A DNA stretch of 64,000 nt from an uncultured Gammaproteobacteria bacterium (GTDB taxonomy: Bacteria; Pseudomonadota; Gammaproteobacteria; Ga0077536). Every line of letters begins with the position of its first letter. Positions within the stretch are counted from its first letter, which is position 1. Shown here in pieces: positions 19,301 through 28,193 of this stretch. A program made the position numbers and the translations under genes. The notes under the pieces are model-generated. The model did no database searches. It was not told the DNA's origin and saw only the letters and a program-made list of their open reading frames with translations. The stretch lies in contig CALKCL010000017.1 of the NCBI GenBank assembly GCA_938082545.1, forward strand, positions 62,001 to 126,000. The letters run 5' to 3'.

Positions 19301-21214
19301 ATAGTCAATCTGGCCGTAGATAGGAATAATTATGGTAACCAACGGGCTATCAGATGAGGGTATTACTAAATCAGCTGAAGCAATAGGTGTGGTACTTAAA
19401 AGGAAAGAAAGATCAGGGTTTTCACTAACACTCTCGTCGGAAAAACTTACAGGATGATTACTTAATTCTTGCAACAGCCGGGGAGATATTTTGGCAAGAG
19501 ACCGTCTATGCTTTGCTTTGGTCTGAAAATCTAATGGCAGTGATTGATACACTCGCTTTGCTATATGTAACACGCCTCTCGTATACCGTTTTACTTGCTG
19601 GGTGGGAGATGAGACCCAGCGCCGTGCTTCTCGCAAGGGCAGCGTTAGGCGCCAGGAGCTACTCAGCGTCAGGGATCGCAACATCGCGCGCTCTTCTTTG
19701 AGTTCTGCATTATGGCGTAGCACTAATTCACTAAGTCGCACCGTTTCGTCGCTGAGGCTGCTGATTTGGCCGTCGCGCTCGGTCACGGTCTGGTTGAGGC
19801 TGGCAATCTCGCCGTTGCGCTCAGTTTTGAGTTCTGCATTATGACGTAGCACCAATTCACTAAGTCGCACCGTTTCGTCGCTGAGGCTGCTGATTTGGCC
19901 GTCGCGCTCGATCACGGTCTGGTTGAGGCTGGCAATCTCGCCGTTGCGCTCAGTCACCGCTTGGTTGAGACTGGCAATCTCGCCGTTGCGCTCAGTCACC
20001 GCTTGGTTGAGACTGGCAATCTGGTCGTTGCCTTCAGCACGAAGGGCATCCATGTCTTCGGTGCGAATGCGGAGAAGCTCGGTTATATGCATTTTTTCAA
20101 TCTCCCCTTCACTAGGATTTGTTAAGCGAAAATTTATATATTCAAGACTAAATACAAGTTCAAACGGAACGAGATAGTTTCTTAAATAAAAACACAACGC
20201 CTTATTTCGCTTTTCCTCATCGCTCATTGTCGCAATATGCGCGTATGCCGCGCCGCCGAGAACGTAAGCTTGTTTTCCCCACAGCAGCGCCTCAAATCCC
20301 ATACTCGAATTGATAGTAAGAACTGCATCGCAGTCGAAGATGAAATCAGTTCCTGAGTTGTAACTAACCCCACCATTTTCCAGTTTTAGATCAAAAAATG
20401 AGCCCGGATGGACCTTGTAGGCGATACGCTTATCGGGAAAGTTCAGTTTCGAGTAGGCGATCAATCCCTGATTGCTGAAACCGTTGCTCGATGCAATCAG
20501 ATTCGTATCGTCCTCGATCTGCATGGACACCCCCACATCGTACTTGGTTGCCCTAGCAGATGTACTCACCCAGTAATCACCTCTCAGGTACTGCTTGCGC
20601 ACAGTTGCTAGGCCCATCGAATTCCACTCACCCACCTTTTGCTTACAACCTGCGTAGCGTTCTGCGAACTCAGCCTTCTCGTTCAACCCCTGAAAGTCAA
20701 AATAGGCAAGGTCGATGTAACCGGGGCCACGGAGGGGACCCAACTCGAAATATATGAGGGGAATCCCCTGCAAGCGGGCTACATCTTGAAGCGACGGACA
20801 GTTGATCGGAGAAAGAATCGCATCGACTCGCCCGTCTTCCAAAAGAGCTTCAAGCTCTGCACGATAATACGTCGACAAGTCGGGCACTGCCTCTGACAAC
20901 ACTTGCTCAAAGGCCTTGAGCGGGCTTCCATGGGCTCGCGCAAGTAGGTATTCAAAAAGCTCATCAGGCATCAGAGAGCATGAAGCATTTGCCAAAGATG
21001 CCGGGGCAGGTATCTGATAACCCAGATTACGTTGAGTCTCCTCACCAAGTTCCCAACGTTCCTGTTCAGCCCAGATCGAAGGATCGATCAAGTAGTCTTG
21101 GTGCACAAAGTAATGAGTATCGCCACGCAAAGACGATAGCATTTTGTAAAACACCCAAAGATATGGGGCTTCTACGCCCCGAAAAGGGAACTGCGGTAGG
21201 TTTACAACAATCAC
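16385..21214 (-). CDS. multidomain polysaccharide assembly protein: N-terminal KpsS/GT99-like module, repeat-containing coiled coil, GT2, GT4, C-terminal SAM methyltransferase
   Basis: 1609 aa. DAVLTINSSMGFEALLWGKQAYVLGGAAYA (capsule/Kdo-transferase-like); tandem ERNGEIASLNQ heptad-rich repeats; PLVTIIIPIYGQIDYTLRCLISIMNN (GT2); VLVIDHCTPTPNQDAGS...RFGAGIKGKIGTAMAVGLPVVATSLAAEGM (GT4); FVSVGAGNCDLEVSIAKNL...MANQSLHHVSNLEHLYD (methyltransferase). Confidence 0.85.
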   Translation of the reverse strand: MIVVNLPQFPFRGVEAPYLWVFYKMLSSLRGDTHYFVHQDYLIDPSIWAEQERWELGEETQRNLGYQIPAPASLANASCSLMPDELFEYLLARAHGSPLKAFEQVLSEAVPDLSTYYRAELEALLEDGRVDAILSPINCPSLQDVARLQGIPLIYFELGPLRGPGYIDLAYFDFQGLNEKAEFAERYAGCKQKVGEWNSMGLATVRKQYLRGDYWVSTSARATKYDVGVSMQIEDDTNLIASSNGFSNQGLIAYSKLNFPDKRIAYKVHPGSFFDLKLENGGVSYNSGTDFIFDCDAVLTINSSMGFEALLWGKQAYVLGGAAYAHIATMSDEEKRNKALCFYLRNYLVPFELVFSLEYINFRLTNPSEGEIEKMHITELLRIRTEDMDALRAEGNDQIASLNQAVTERNGEIASLNQAVTERNGEIASLNQTVIERDGQISSLSDETVRLSELVLRHNAELKTERNGEIASLNQTVTERDGQISSLSDETVRLSELVLRHNAELKEERAMLRSLTLSSSWRLTLPLREARRWVSSPTQQVKRYTRGVLHIAKRVYQSLPLDFQTKAKHRRSLAKISPRLLQELSNHPVSFSDESVSENPDLSFLLSTTPIASADLVIPSSDSPLVTIIIPIYGQIDYTLRCLISIMNNLPQSEFELIVVDDCSLDDSFDVLSKVEGIRLLRNEKNQGFISSCNAGATEAKGDYLYFLNNDTQVTSEWLDELLRTFSEFPGTGLAGSKLVYPDGRLQEAGGIIWQDGSAWNFGRCQDPLLPVYNYAREVDYCSGASIMIPKVLFDELGGFDEHYLPAYCEDSDLALKIRDKGYRVIYQPLSTVIHYEGITSGTDTNQGTKAYQIENSKKLFTRWQERLQAHQAPGVDADNAKDRRSTRRVLVIDHCTPTPNQDAGSVTVFNLLLLLREMDFQVTFIPEDNFLQLPEYTSALQRAGIEVLYAPYVTTVEQHLKESENRYDLALLFRPVVVERHLKLIRKHCPKAKVLFHTVDLHFLRMSREAELQSDKTKQKTADEMKQRELAVIRATDACILHSAVELELLQPMLPDAKLHVFPLIMDIKGTSKTFVERRDIVFIGGYQHTPNVDAVLYFVAEVMPLLRKQLSGVHFYVVGSKPPAEIQELVSSDVTITGFVEDLTPLLDKMRVSVAPLRFGAGIKGKIGTAMAVGLPVVATSLAAEGMLLSDGKNICVADGAEDFANTIAKLYQDEITWNKISKNGLIFADNMWGAERSYSILNDILCELNFEITRGDKPLTLYISESTVPTDIEQLATTDVDSAYQKKIQQELAIYEKQVNVHDLPDIYHYWSNKYLVPIFQEAGFGAIAEFFSSNFLVAANRTESTTARFVSVGAGNCDLEVSIAKNLVDSGFSGFIFECLEINPVMLERGKENARENGVLSQMRFVEADFNTWVAGDKYDGVMANQSLHHVSNLEHLYDQVKLGLHAHGSFLISDMIGRNGHQRWPESLEIVNKFWKDLPESYRYNVLLDRLEKEYENWDCSKEGFEGIRAEEVLPLLLERFECEKFVGFGSAIDIFVDRCFGHNFNRESEWDRAFIDQVHAEDEAGLESGQLTSTHMIAVFVKNMNTAPYYSRGIDPVSSIRKL
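19698..19955 (-). repeat. two direct 129-bp repeats (43 aa each) in the coiled-coil coding segment
   Basis: Copies begin at 19698 and 19827 (ttgagttctgcattatg[g/a]cgtagcac[t/c]aattcactaagtcgcacc...); period exactly 129 bp, nearly identical. Confidence 0.92.
19929..20035 (-). repeat. 42-bp in-frame tandem repeats (14 aa, NGEIASLNQAVTER)
   Basis: ctggcaatctcgccgttgcgctcagtcaccgcttggttgaga begins at 19929 and 19971, with a diverged copy at 20013. Confidence 0.92.
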
Positions 21215-22632
21215 GACATAGCTCCCCTTACAAAGCCTTCCAACCAGAGTAGTTCGTCCCGCATGAACCTAGAGCGCTTATCGCCACAACGGTCGCGAAA
21301 GGCCTCTTTCATCAAACTCTGATCTAAAACATCCTTTTCGATGCCGCGGAACTTCTTCCGCAAAAACACGTAGACCGGGTCTGCAAACTTCAACCCAGAA
21401 ATAAAGAAATGGTATCTGGACGAATTGATCACCTCATCTGTGGTCACATTCCCCGTTCTCGTTTTCAATGAGTAGCCATCTGAATGAAGATCATACTCAC
21501 CGTAAGTTATCAGAGCTTCTTTGTAAGAGGCACTATCGAGGTCTGAAGTAACCACAAAATCGATATCAGCCGGTTGGCGCACACCACAAACCCCAAGGAC
21601 TGCGCTCCCGACGACACAAACTTTATGTTTTGGCAGACCTGTTTGCTCAAGAGCAGTCTTGAAACCTTCGATAGCCTGCCACAAGGTAGGGTCTGTAGAA
21701 ACGTCGTTAAATCGAAACCATCGATAAAAACGCAAACTGCTCGGGGAATATAGCAGGCTCAACATACGTTGCTTCTCAACCGCACTATCCGGCGCGTGCA
21801 AGGTCAGGAATAGATCCTTGTTGATTCTATCGTTAAACATATCCCTGATTTTATATTTGATTTCGCCTAGGGACGTGTAGAAATCTTGTTCGAATCCAGC
21901 ACTGGGAGCCGGCTCGACATGCAGTACAGCTAACTTTGTCGAGTAGCTTCCGTGAATGATCGCCTTGCGACGGATGTTGTCATTGCTTTGTGGTTCTACC
22001 CCGTATAGCTCGTGGATAAGTCGGTAGAAGCCATCAAAATTGTCATGCACATCCAAAACCTGAACAATTGCAACCTTCATACCCCGCTGTCGCAACCCGA
22101 CAATCAACTCCCCCCAAAACTCCTCGGTAATACCCCACAACAACACAGGCGCCGAGTCCAAACGAAATGATGCATACTCCTCAAGAAGAAAGAAATATTC
22201 AGTGTTCGAGAAATACCGCCGAAACCAGTCCGCCCCCCATATTCCTCCGTCGGCACTGCGCGCTACCGGGATGCTTCGCAAACCCAGCGAGAGCGCAACG
22301 GCGAGGCGATGTGCCCCATTCACCAGCAGCAACTCATCTGAAAGCGCTATCGTTTTGTCCGTGCAAAATCCGTTCTCCGACACCGAGTGATACAAGGCCA
22401 ACGCTTCCCGCTCATAGTCTTCAATACAAGACTTCCGGACATGGTGCCCTGCTCTGTTGAGATCCGGAGGCTCCACGCCCCCAGTTCTGTGCAGGATGTG
22501 CTTGCGATAAAGTGAAACGATGAACCCTGCATCTCGTGTGCGGCCACCGCCTACCACATCGAAGTAGAGTTTCTTCAAAAATACGTCGAGACGATCGATG
22601 CTTAACAAGGATTGGGGATCTCTGTATTCCAT
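21211..22632 (-). CDS. uncharacterised polysaccharide-locus protein; ParB-like NGAHR motif plus nucleotidyltransferase-like C-terminal part
   Basis: ALSDELLLVNGAHRLAVALSLGL; HKVCVVGSAVLGVCGVRQPADIDFVVTSDLD. Confidence 0.5.
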   Translation of the reverse strand: MEYRDPQSLLSIDRLDVFLKKLYFDVVGGGRTRDAGFIVSLYRKHILHRTGGVEPPDLNRAGHHVRKSCIEDYEREALALYHSVSENGFCTDKTIALSDELLLVNGAHRLAVALSLGLRSIPVARSADGGIWGADWFRRYFSNTEYFFLLEEYASFRLDSAPVLLWGITEEFWGELIVGLRQRGMKVAIVQVLDVHDNFDGFYRLIHELYGVEPQSNDNIRRKAIIHGSYSTKLAVLHVEPAPSAGFEQDFYTSLGEIKYKIRDMFNDRINKDLFLTLHAPDSAVEKQRMLSLLYSPSSLRFYRWFRFNDVSTDPTLWQAIEGFKTALEQTGLPKHKVCVVGSAVLGVCGVRQPADIDFVVTSDLDSASYKEALITYGEYDLHSDGYSLKTRTGNVTTDEVINSSRYHFFISGLKFADPVYVFLRKKFRGIEKDVLDQSLMKEAFRDRCGDKRSRFMRDELLWLEGFVRGAMS

Positions 22633-23919
22633 TTATCTAACCCGGAACTTGATCGGCGAATATGCCTGACCAACTTGGTAAAATGGCGCTGTGAGGGTCA
22701 GCTTCCTTACCCCCCAGCGCTGATCGAGATCGACCCGCTCATCGTCATCTTTAACCAAGCCAATATTCAGGAAGTACTCACCAGCTACGATATTGAGGGA
22801 AAAATCAACTTCAACCTCATTCACGCCTTGTCGTAAGCCGATCAGGACCTTTGAATATTGGCTATTCCCACCGATGACCCGCACTCCCTGTACATTACGC
22901 AGCCCGAACCCTAGGATCACATTTTCAACTTCGATCTCTGAAACGATACGTATCAAAAGCGAAACGCATTCTCCAGAAACAAAGCGACCTTCGGCCTTTC
23001 CCTCACTACCGGACATTTCGACTTCGCTAATAATTGCCTCTTGAGTTCCAAGGGAATCTGGCAGGTACTCCGATTCTTCATAAAAACGTTTCAGCGGATG
23101 GCGCGCCCCTTTCCCTTTTCCTTTTTCGTACAGCAATTCCTTTTGCTCACTGAGTTTCAAAAGTCGCTCGTAGGTTCGGATCGAATCAAACACCGATTCC
23201 TCAGGCAACTTGACTCCGCGGTCCAGAATATGCGCGCTACTACAAAGACGCCCCACCGAAGTGAGGTCATGGCTTACGAAAAGAACCGTAACACCTATTT
23301 CCTGGAGAGCTTTCAACCGGGTCATACATTTCAATTGAAATGCACCATCACCGACAGCAAGCGCTTCATCAACCACCAAGATATCAGGCCGAACATTGAC
23401 TGAAACAGAAAAGGCAAGACGCACCATCATGCCGCTCGAATAGGTCTTGGCCGGCTGTTCGATGAAGCCGCCTATATCCGCAAACGCAGCAATGTCATCA
23501 TAGCGCTGGTCAATTTCCTCCCGAGTTAGGCCAAGAATCGCGCCATTCATATAAACATTCTCACGCCCGGTGAATTCCGGATTAAAGCCGGAACCCAGCT
23601 CCAGCAGGGCGGCGATACGGCCATTGGTTTGCACGCTGCCCCCCGTGGGGGTAAGCGTGCCACAGATGATTTGCAATAGTGTTGATTTACCACTGCCATT
23701 GCGCCCGACTATGCCGACGGTTTCGCCTTTTTTGATTTCAAATGAAATATCTTTCAGCGCCCAAAATTCGCGAAAATATTGCTTAGACGCCCGCCCTACC
23801 ATGTGTTGCAGACGGGGGGCGATGAACTGCTTGAGCCGATCACGCGGGTTGTCATATACCTGGTAGCACTTGCTCAAACCTTGAACACGGATGGCTATAT
23901 CGTTAGAGGACATCAGCAA
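22633..23919 (-). CDS. wzt: polysaccharide ABC transporter ATP-binding protein with C-terminal substrate-binding-type domain
   Basis: Walker A GIVGRNGSGKSTLLQIICG, YSSGMMVRLAFSVSVNVRPDILVVDEALAVGD; 428 aa with about 170 aa beyond the NBD. Confidence 0.9.
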   Translation of the reverse strand: MLMSSNDIAIRVQGLSKCYQVYDNPRDRLKQFIAPRLQHMVGRASKQYFREFWALKDISFEIKKGETVGIVGRNGSGKSTLLQIICGTLTPTGGSVQTNGRIAALLELGSGFNPEFTGRENVYMNGAILGLTREEIDQRYDDIAAFADIGGFIEQPAKTYSSGMMVRLAFSVSVNVRPDILVVDEALAVGDGAFQLKCMTRLKALQEIGVTVLFVSHDLTSVGRLCSSAHILDRGVKLPEESVFDSIRTYERLLKLSEQKELLYEKGKGKGARHPLKRFYEESEYLPDSLGTQEAIISEVEMSGSEGKAEGRFVSGECVSLLIRIVSEIEVENVILGFGLRNVQGVRVIGGNSQYSKVLIGLRQGVNEVEVDFSLNIVAGEYFLNIGLVKDDDERVDLDQRWGVRKLTLTAPFYQVGQAYSPIKFRVR

Positions 23920-24754
23920 ATCCCTTACGCGTCTTTTGGAACCAAGCGTAGCCAGCCAAGGCCACGGCCGTGGCCACCAGGGTGTAGATGCCCAGTCCCG
24001 TCAAGTTGGGCAGACGGCCCCAGATCAACACCTCTCGCGCCTGCTCGATGATGAAGGTGAGCGGGTTGGCCATGATCCAGGGGCGCAATTCTTCCGGCAG
24101 TGCTGTCAGTGGATAAAAGACCGGGGCAAGAAACAGCATGACGGTGGTGATGATGCTGATGGTCTGGCCCACGTCGCGTAGAAACACACCTAGGGATGCC
24201 AGCATCCACGCGAGACCCGTGGCGAGGATGACCAACGGCAGTAGTACAAGGGGGATAAAAACCACCGTCCAGTGAGGGTTACCGTTGAATACGACAAAAG
24301 CGGTCAGCCACACGCCCAGACTGATAAGACTGTAGAACAGGGCTGCGCCCATGCTGACAACAGGCAGGATTTCCAGCGGGAAAACAACCTTCTTGACGTA
24401 GTTAACATTGGAGAGGATTAGCTCCGGTGCGCGATTGAGCACTTCGGCAAACAGGCCATGCACGATCATGCCGACGAACAGCACCAAGGCAAACTGGGTT
24501 TTGCTTTCTTCGCCGCCCACCCCCCAGCGCGCCTTGAACACCACGGAGAAAACGAAGGTGTACACGGCCAGCATGAACACGGGGTTTAAGACCGACCAGA
24601 CCAGACCCAAGGCCGAGCCTTTGTAGCGGCCCACTACATCGCGCTTGGTCATTTGTACGATGAGCTGGCGGTTGCGCCAGAGGCTTCTGCCCAGTGCCAC
24701 GAGAGATGTGGGTTGTGCAGCGTGGGGGTTGATCGGTGTTAACGGGTGAGTCAT
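23903..24754 (-). CDS. wzm: polysaccharide ABC transporter permease; ORF opens at 24832, but MTHPLTPIN at 24754 overlaps the rfbC stop and is more likely
   Basis: RSLWRNRQLIVQMTKRDVVGRYKGSALGLVWSVLNPVFMLAVYTFVFSVVFKAR; six TM pattern; upstream of wzt. Confidence 0.9.
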   Translation of the reverse strand: MTHPLTPINPHAAQPTSLVALGRSLWRNRQLIVQMTKRDVVGRYKGSALGLVWSVLNPVFMLAVYTFVFSVVFKARWGVGGEESKTQFALVLFVGMIVHGLFAEVLNRAPELILSNVNYVKKVVFPLEILPVVSMGAALFYSLISLGVWLTAFVVFNGNPHWTVVFIPLVLLPLVILATGLAWMLASLGVFLRDVGQTISIITTVMLFLAPVFYPLTALPEELRPWIMANPLTFIIEQAREVLIWGRLPNLTGLGIYTLVATAVALAGYAWFQKTRKGFADVL

Positions 24755-25296
24755 GCGAAGTGCTCGGCTTCTGCCAATGCTTTGGCTTGTCGGTCTTTTG
24801 CAGACAAGGATGGTTCGCCTTGGATAGGCCATTGGATACCAATGGCGGAGTCGTTCCAGGCAATGCTGCGCTCGAATTCTGGCGCGTAGTAATCGGTGGT
24901 TTTATACAAAAAATCAGCAGTATCGCTTAAGACAACAAAGCCATGGGCAAAACCGGCGGGAACCCAGAGTTGACGATGATTTTCTGCGTTTAATTCCACT
25001 CCAGCCCACTGGCCAAACGTCGGTGATGATTTACGAATATCTACAGCAACATCGAATACAGCTCCGCTGGTTACACGGACTAATTTACCTTGGGGTTGTT
25101 GGATTTGATAATGCAGGCCGCGCAATACGCCTTTTGCTGAGCGACTGTGATTGTCTTGTACGAAATCAACCTTCCGACCAATAGCGGTTTCGAACTTCGT
25201 TTGATTGAAGCTTTCAAAAAAGAAGCCACGCTCGTCACCAAACACTTTGGGTTCTATAATAAGTGCATCAGGGATTACTGTTGGGATGATTTTTAT
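24751..25296 (-). CDS. rfbC: dTDP-4-dehydrorhamnose 3,5-epimerase; probable non-canonical ATA start at 25296 (track start GTG at 25245)
   Basis: Upstream in-frame codons read (I)KIIPTVIPDALIIEPKVFGDERGFFFESFNQ, the expected RfbC N-terminus; GNAHGF-type region WVPAGFAHGFVVLSDTADFLYKTTDYYAPEFE. Confidence 0.88.
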   Translation of the reverse strand: MKIIPTVIPDALIIEPKVFGDERGFFFESFNQTKFETAIGRKVDFVQDNHSRSAKGVLRGLHYQIQQPQGKLVRVTSGAVFDVAVDIRKSSPTFGQWAGVELNAENHRQLWVPAGFAHGFVVLSDTADFLYKTTDYYAPEFERSIAWNDSAIGIQWPIQGEPSLSAKDRQAKALAEAEHFA

Positions 25297-25298
25297 GA

Positions 25299-26183
25299 CT
25301 AACGCCCCTCTTTCAATAAAGCTTGCAAGTATTGACCATAACCACTTTTAGCCAGTGGAAGTGCTAGCTTTTCTAGCTGTTCGGCATTGATAAAGCCTTT
25401 GCGATAGGCGATTTCTTCTGGGCACGCCACTTTTAATCCTTGCCTATGCTCAATGGTTTGAATGAAATTACTTGCTTCAATTAGACTGTCATGCGTGCCC
25501 GTATCTAACCAAGCATAACCACGCCCCATAATCTCTACCGTGAGTTGTTGGCGATCAAGGTAAATACGGTTTAAATCGGTAATTTCTAACTCGCCACGCA
25601 CAGATGGCTTAAGATTAGCAGCTATATCTACAACCTGATTATCGTAAAAATATAGGCCCGTAACCGCGTAATTACTTTTAGGGATGGCCGGTTTTTCTTC
25701 TAAACTGTTAGCACGACCTTGTTTATCAAAAGTCACCACACCATAGCGCTCCGGATCTTGCACATGATAAGCAAACACGGTTGCACCTTGACCTTGCACC
25801 ATGGCTTTTTGAAGCTGTGTATCAAGGTCATGGCCGTGAAAAATGTTATCACCTAATATTAAAGCACTGGGACCATTGCCGATAAAGTCTTTACCAATAG
25901 TAAAAGCTTGAGCAAGTCCATCAGGACTTGGCTGTAACGCATATTGCAGATTAAGGCCCCAGTCACTACCATCACCGAGCAGTTGAGCAAAACGCGGGGT
26001 GTCTTCCGGCGTAGAGATTATCAAAATGTCACGCATCCCCGCCAGCATGAGTGTGCTGAGCGGATAGTAGATCATCGGTTTATCATAAATAGGCAGTAAT
26101 TGTTTAGAAACCACCGTAGTCACAGGATAAAGCCGAGTGCCAGAACCGCCTGCAAGGATAATACCTTTACGTTCCATCATCAT
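25299..26183 (-). CDS. rfbA: glucose-1-phosphate thymidylyltransferase
   Basis: [56 protein letters not shown]. Confidence 0.95.
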   Translation of the reverse strand: MMMERKGIILAGGSGTRLYPVTTVVSKQLLPIYDKPMIYYPLSTLMLAGMRDILIISTPEDTPRFAQLLGDGSDWGLNLQYALQPSPDGLAQAFTIGKDFIGNGPSALILGDNIFHGHDLDTQLQKAMVQGQGATVFAYHVQDPERYGVVTFDKQGRANSLEEKPAIPKSNYAVTGLYFYDNQVVDIAANLKPSVRGELEITDLNRIYLDRQQLTVEIMGRGYAWLDTGTHDSLIEASNFIQTIEHRQGLKVACPEEIAYRKGFINAEQLEKLALPLAKSGYGQYLQALLKEGR

Positions 26184-27088
26184 TATCTCTCTAAAAATTC
26201 AGTCAACATACGAGTGACACCGCTTTCCCAGTGGGGCAATTTAAGGCCAAAGGTATCTTGCAACTTTGCAGTATCCAAGCGTGAATTCATTGGCCGTGTG
26301 GCTACCGTAGGAAAAGCACTCGTTGGTACTGGCTGAATATCCTTTGGTGAGGCTTTGATTTCAATGCCCGACTGACGTGCAAAATCAATAACACTATTCG
26401 CGTATTCATACCATGATGCTTGCCCGCTGGCTACAAGGTGATATAGGCCACTGACTTCAGGACGTTGCTGTGCTATGCGGATGGTATGTGCTGTTACATC
26501 CGCCAATAAGTCAGCACCAGTAGGCGCGCCAATCTGATCATCAATCACTTTTAGACTGTCACGCTCTTGAGCCAGTTTCAGAATAGTTTTAGCAAAATTA
26601 CTACCACGTGTGGCATACACCCAACTCGTACGGAAAATAAGATATTTGCAGCCAGAGGCGATAATCGCCTTTTCACCTTCTAACTTAGTTTTGCCATAAA
26701 TACTTAATGGGGCTGTCACGTCAGTTTCTTTCCATGGCATATCACCACTACCATCAAACACGTAATCGGTAGAATAATGAACGAGCCATGCATCACACCG
26801 CTTTGCTTCTTGTGCTAGAGTACCTGGTGTCAGAGCATTAATAGTTCGAGCCAATTCTTGTTCACTTTCTGCTTTATCAACTGCCGTATGAGCTGCCGCA
26901 TTCACGATAATATCCGGTGCAACATCTCGAATAGTTTCCGCCACCCCCTCCAGGTTGGTAAAGTCGCCACATAACTCTTGGCTACCCTCATCCAATGCAA
27001 TTAATTGACCTAGCGGTCCAAGGCTGCGTTGCAACTCCCAGCCAACTTGGCCATTTTTGCCTAACAGTAAGATCTGGAGTGGTTTCAA
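26183..27088 (-). CDS. rfbD: dTDP-4-dehydrorhamnose reductase; TTG start at 27088 overlapping the rfbB stop is likely (ORF opens at 27178)
   Basis: [62 protein letters not shown]. Confidence 0.93.
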   Translation of the reverse strand: MKPLQILLLGKNGQVGWELQRSLGPLGQLIALDEGSQELCGDFTNLEGVAETIRDVAPDIIVNAAAHTAVDKAESEQELARTINALTPGTLAQEAKRCDAWLVHYSTDYVFDGSGDMPWKETDVTAPLSIYGKTKLEGEKAIIASGCKYLIFRTSWVYATRGSNFAKTILKLAQERDSLKVIDDQIGAPTGADLLADVTAHTIRIAQQRPEVSGLYHLVASGQASWYEYANSVIDFARQSGIEIKASPKDIQPVPTSAFPTVATRPMNSRLDTAKLQDTFGLKLPHWESGVTRMLTEFLER

Positions 27089-28152
27089 TTCGTCCTCTCT
27101 AAATAGTTTTTTTGAACCCACGCACGATAAGCACCAGATTGAACATTCTCCACCCACGATTGGTTTTCTAAATACCACTGAACCGTTTTACGAATACCTG
27201 TTTCAAATGTTTCAGCTGGCTTCCAGCCTAATTCTCGTTCTATTTTGCTTGCGTCAATGGCATAACGGCGATCATGTCCAGGGCGATCTGTCACATAGGT
27301 AACTTGCTCTCGATAACTTTTACCATCTGCTCTAGATGAGCGTTCATCCAATAGATTGCAAACAGTATGAACAATATCTATATTAGTTTTTTCATTCCAA
27401 CCACCTATGTTGTAGACCTCGCCTACTTTGCCAGCCTTTAGGACAAGACGAATGGCGGTGCAATGATCTTTAACATAGAGCCAATCTCTGATTTGTTGGC
27501 CGTCCCCATAAACAGGTAATGGTTTGCCCGCGAGCGCATTAACTATTATTAATGGGATTAACTTTTCCGGGAAGTGATACGGCCCATAATTATTAGAGCA
27601 GTTGGTTGTAAGCACAGGCAGACCGTAGGTATGATGGTAAGCACGTACTAGGTGGTCACTCGCGGCTTTGGTTGCAGAGTACGGGCTATTGGGCTCATAA
27701 CGGTGAGTTTCGTTAAATGCTGGGGCATCTTTAGCAAGTGAACCGTATACCTCGTCGGTTGAAACATGAAGAAAACGAAAGTTTTGTTTAATATCGTTTT
27801 GCAGCCCAGTCCAATAAGCACGTACAGCCTCTAATAGGCGAAAAGTACCAACAACATTGGTTTGAATGAATTCCTCTGGCCCATGAATAGATTTATCCAC
27901 ATGGCTTTCGGCGGCAAAATTAATAATGCCACGGGGTTGATACTTACTAAGCAATTTAGCGACTAGCGTAAAGTCACCAATATCTCCTTCCACAAAAATA
28001 TGCCTATCATCCTCGTCAAGCGATTCAAGGTTCTCACGATTACCAGCATAAGTTAATGCGTCAAGGTTGATAATGGGTTCGTTTGATCCTGATAACCATT
28101 CCAATACGAAATTAGCACCAATAAATCCAGCGCCGCCCGTTACTAAAATCAT
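27085..28152 (-). CDS. rfbB: dTDP-glucose 4,6-dehydratase; ORF opens at 28188, MILVTGGAGFIG at 28152 likely start
   Basis: MILVTGGAGFIGANFVLEWL; FAAESHVDKSIHGPEEFIQTNVVGT; HVSTDEVYGSL; YSATKAASDHLVRAYHHTYGLP. Confidence 0.95.
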   Translation of the reverse strand: MILVTGGAGFIGANFVLEWLSGSNEPIINLDALTYAGNRENLESLDEDDRHIFVEGDIGDFTLVAKLLSKYQPRGIINFAAESHVDKSIHGPEEFIQTNVVGTFRLLEAVRAYWTGLQNDIKQNFRFLHVSTDEVYGSLAKDAPAFNETHRYEPNSPYSATKAASDHLVRAYHHTYGLPVLTTNCSNNYGPYHFPEKLIPLIIVNALAGKPLPVYGDGQQIRDWLYVKDHCTAIRLVLKAGKVGEVYNIGGWNEKTNIDIVHTVCNLLDERSSRADGKSYREQVTYVTDRPGHDRRYAIDASKIERELGWKPAETFETGIRKTVQWYLENQSWVENVQSGAYRAWVQKNYLERTN

Positions 28153-28193
28153 ACCGCCCTCCTTAAAAGTACATTTTCCATTTACCAACGCTC

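Noticed and set aside
19513-20177. Plus-strand ORFs opposite the coiled coil (for example 19895..20125 and 19923..20177) with repetitive translations
   Set aside because: They mirror the repeat on the other strand; the minus-strand 1609-aa ORF explains the sequence.
23925-24863. His- and Pro-rich overlapping minus-strand ORFs (23925..24209, 24402..24863)
   Set aside because: Out-of-frame shadows of the GC-rich wzm gene; no recognisable domains.
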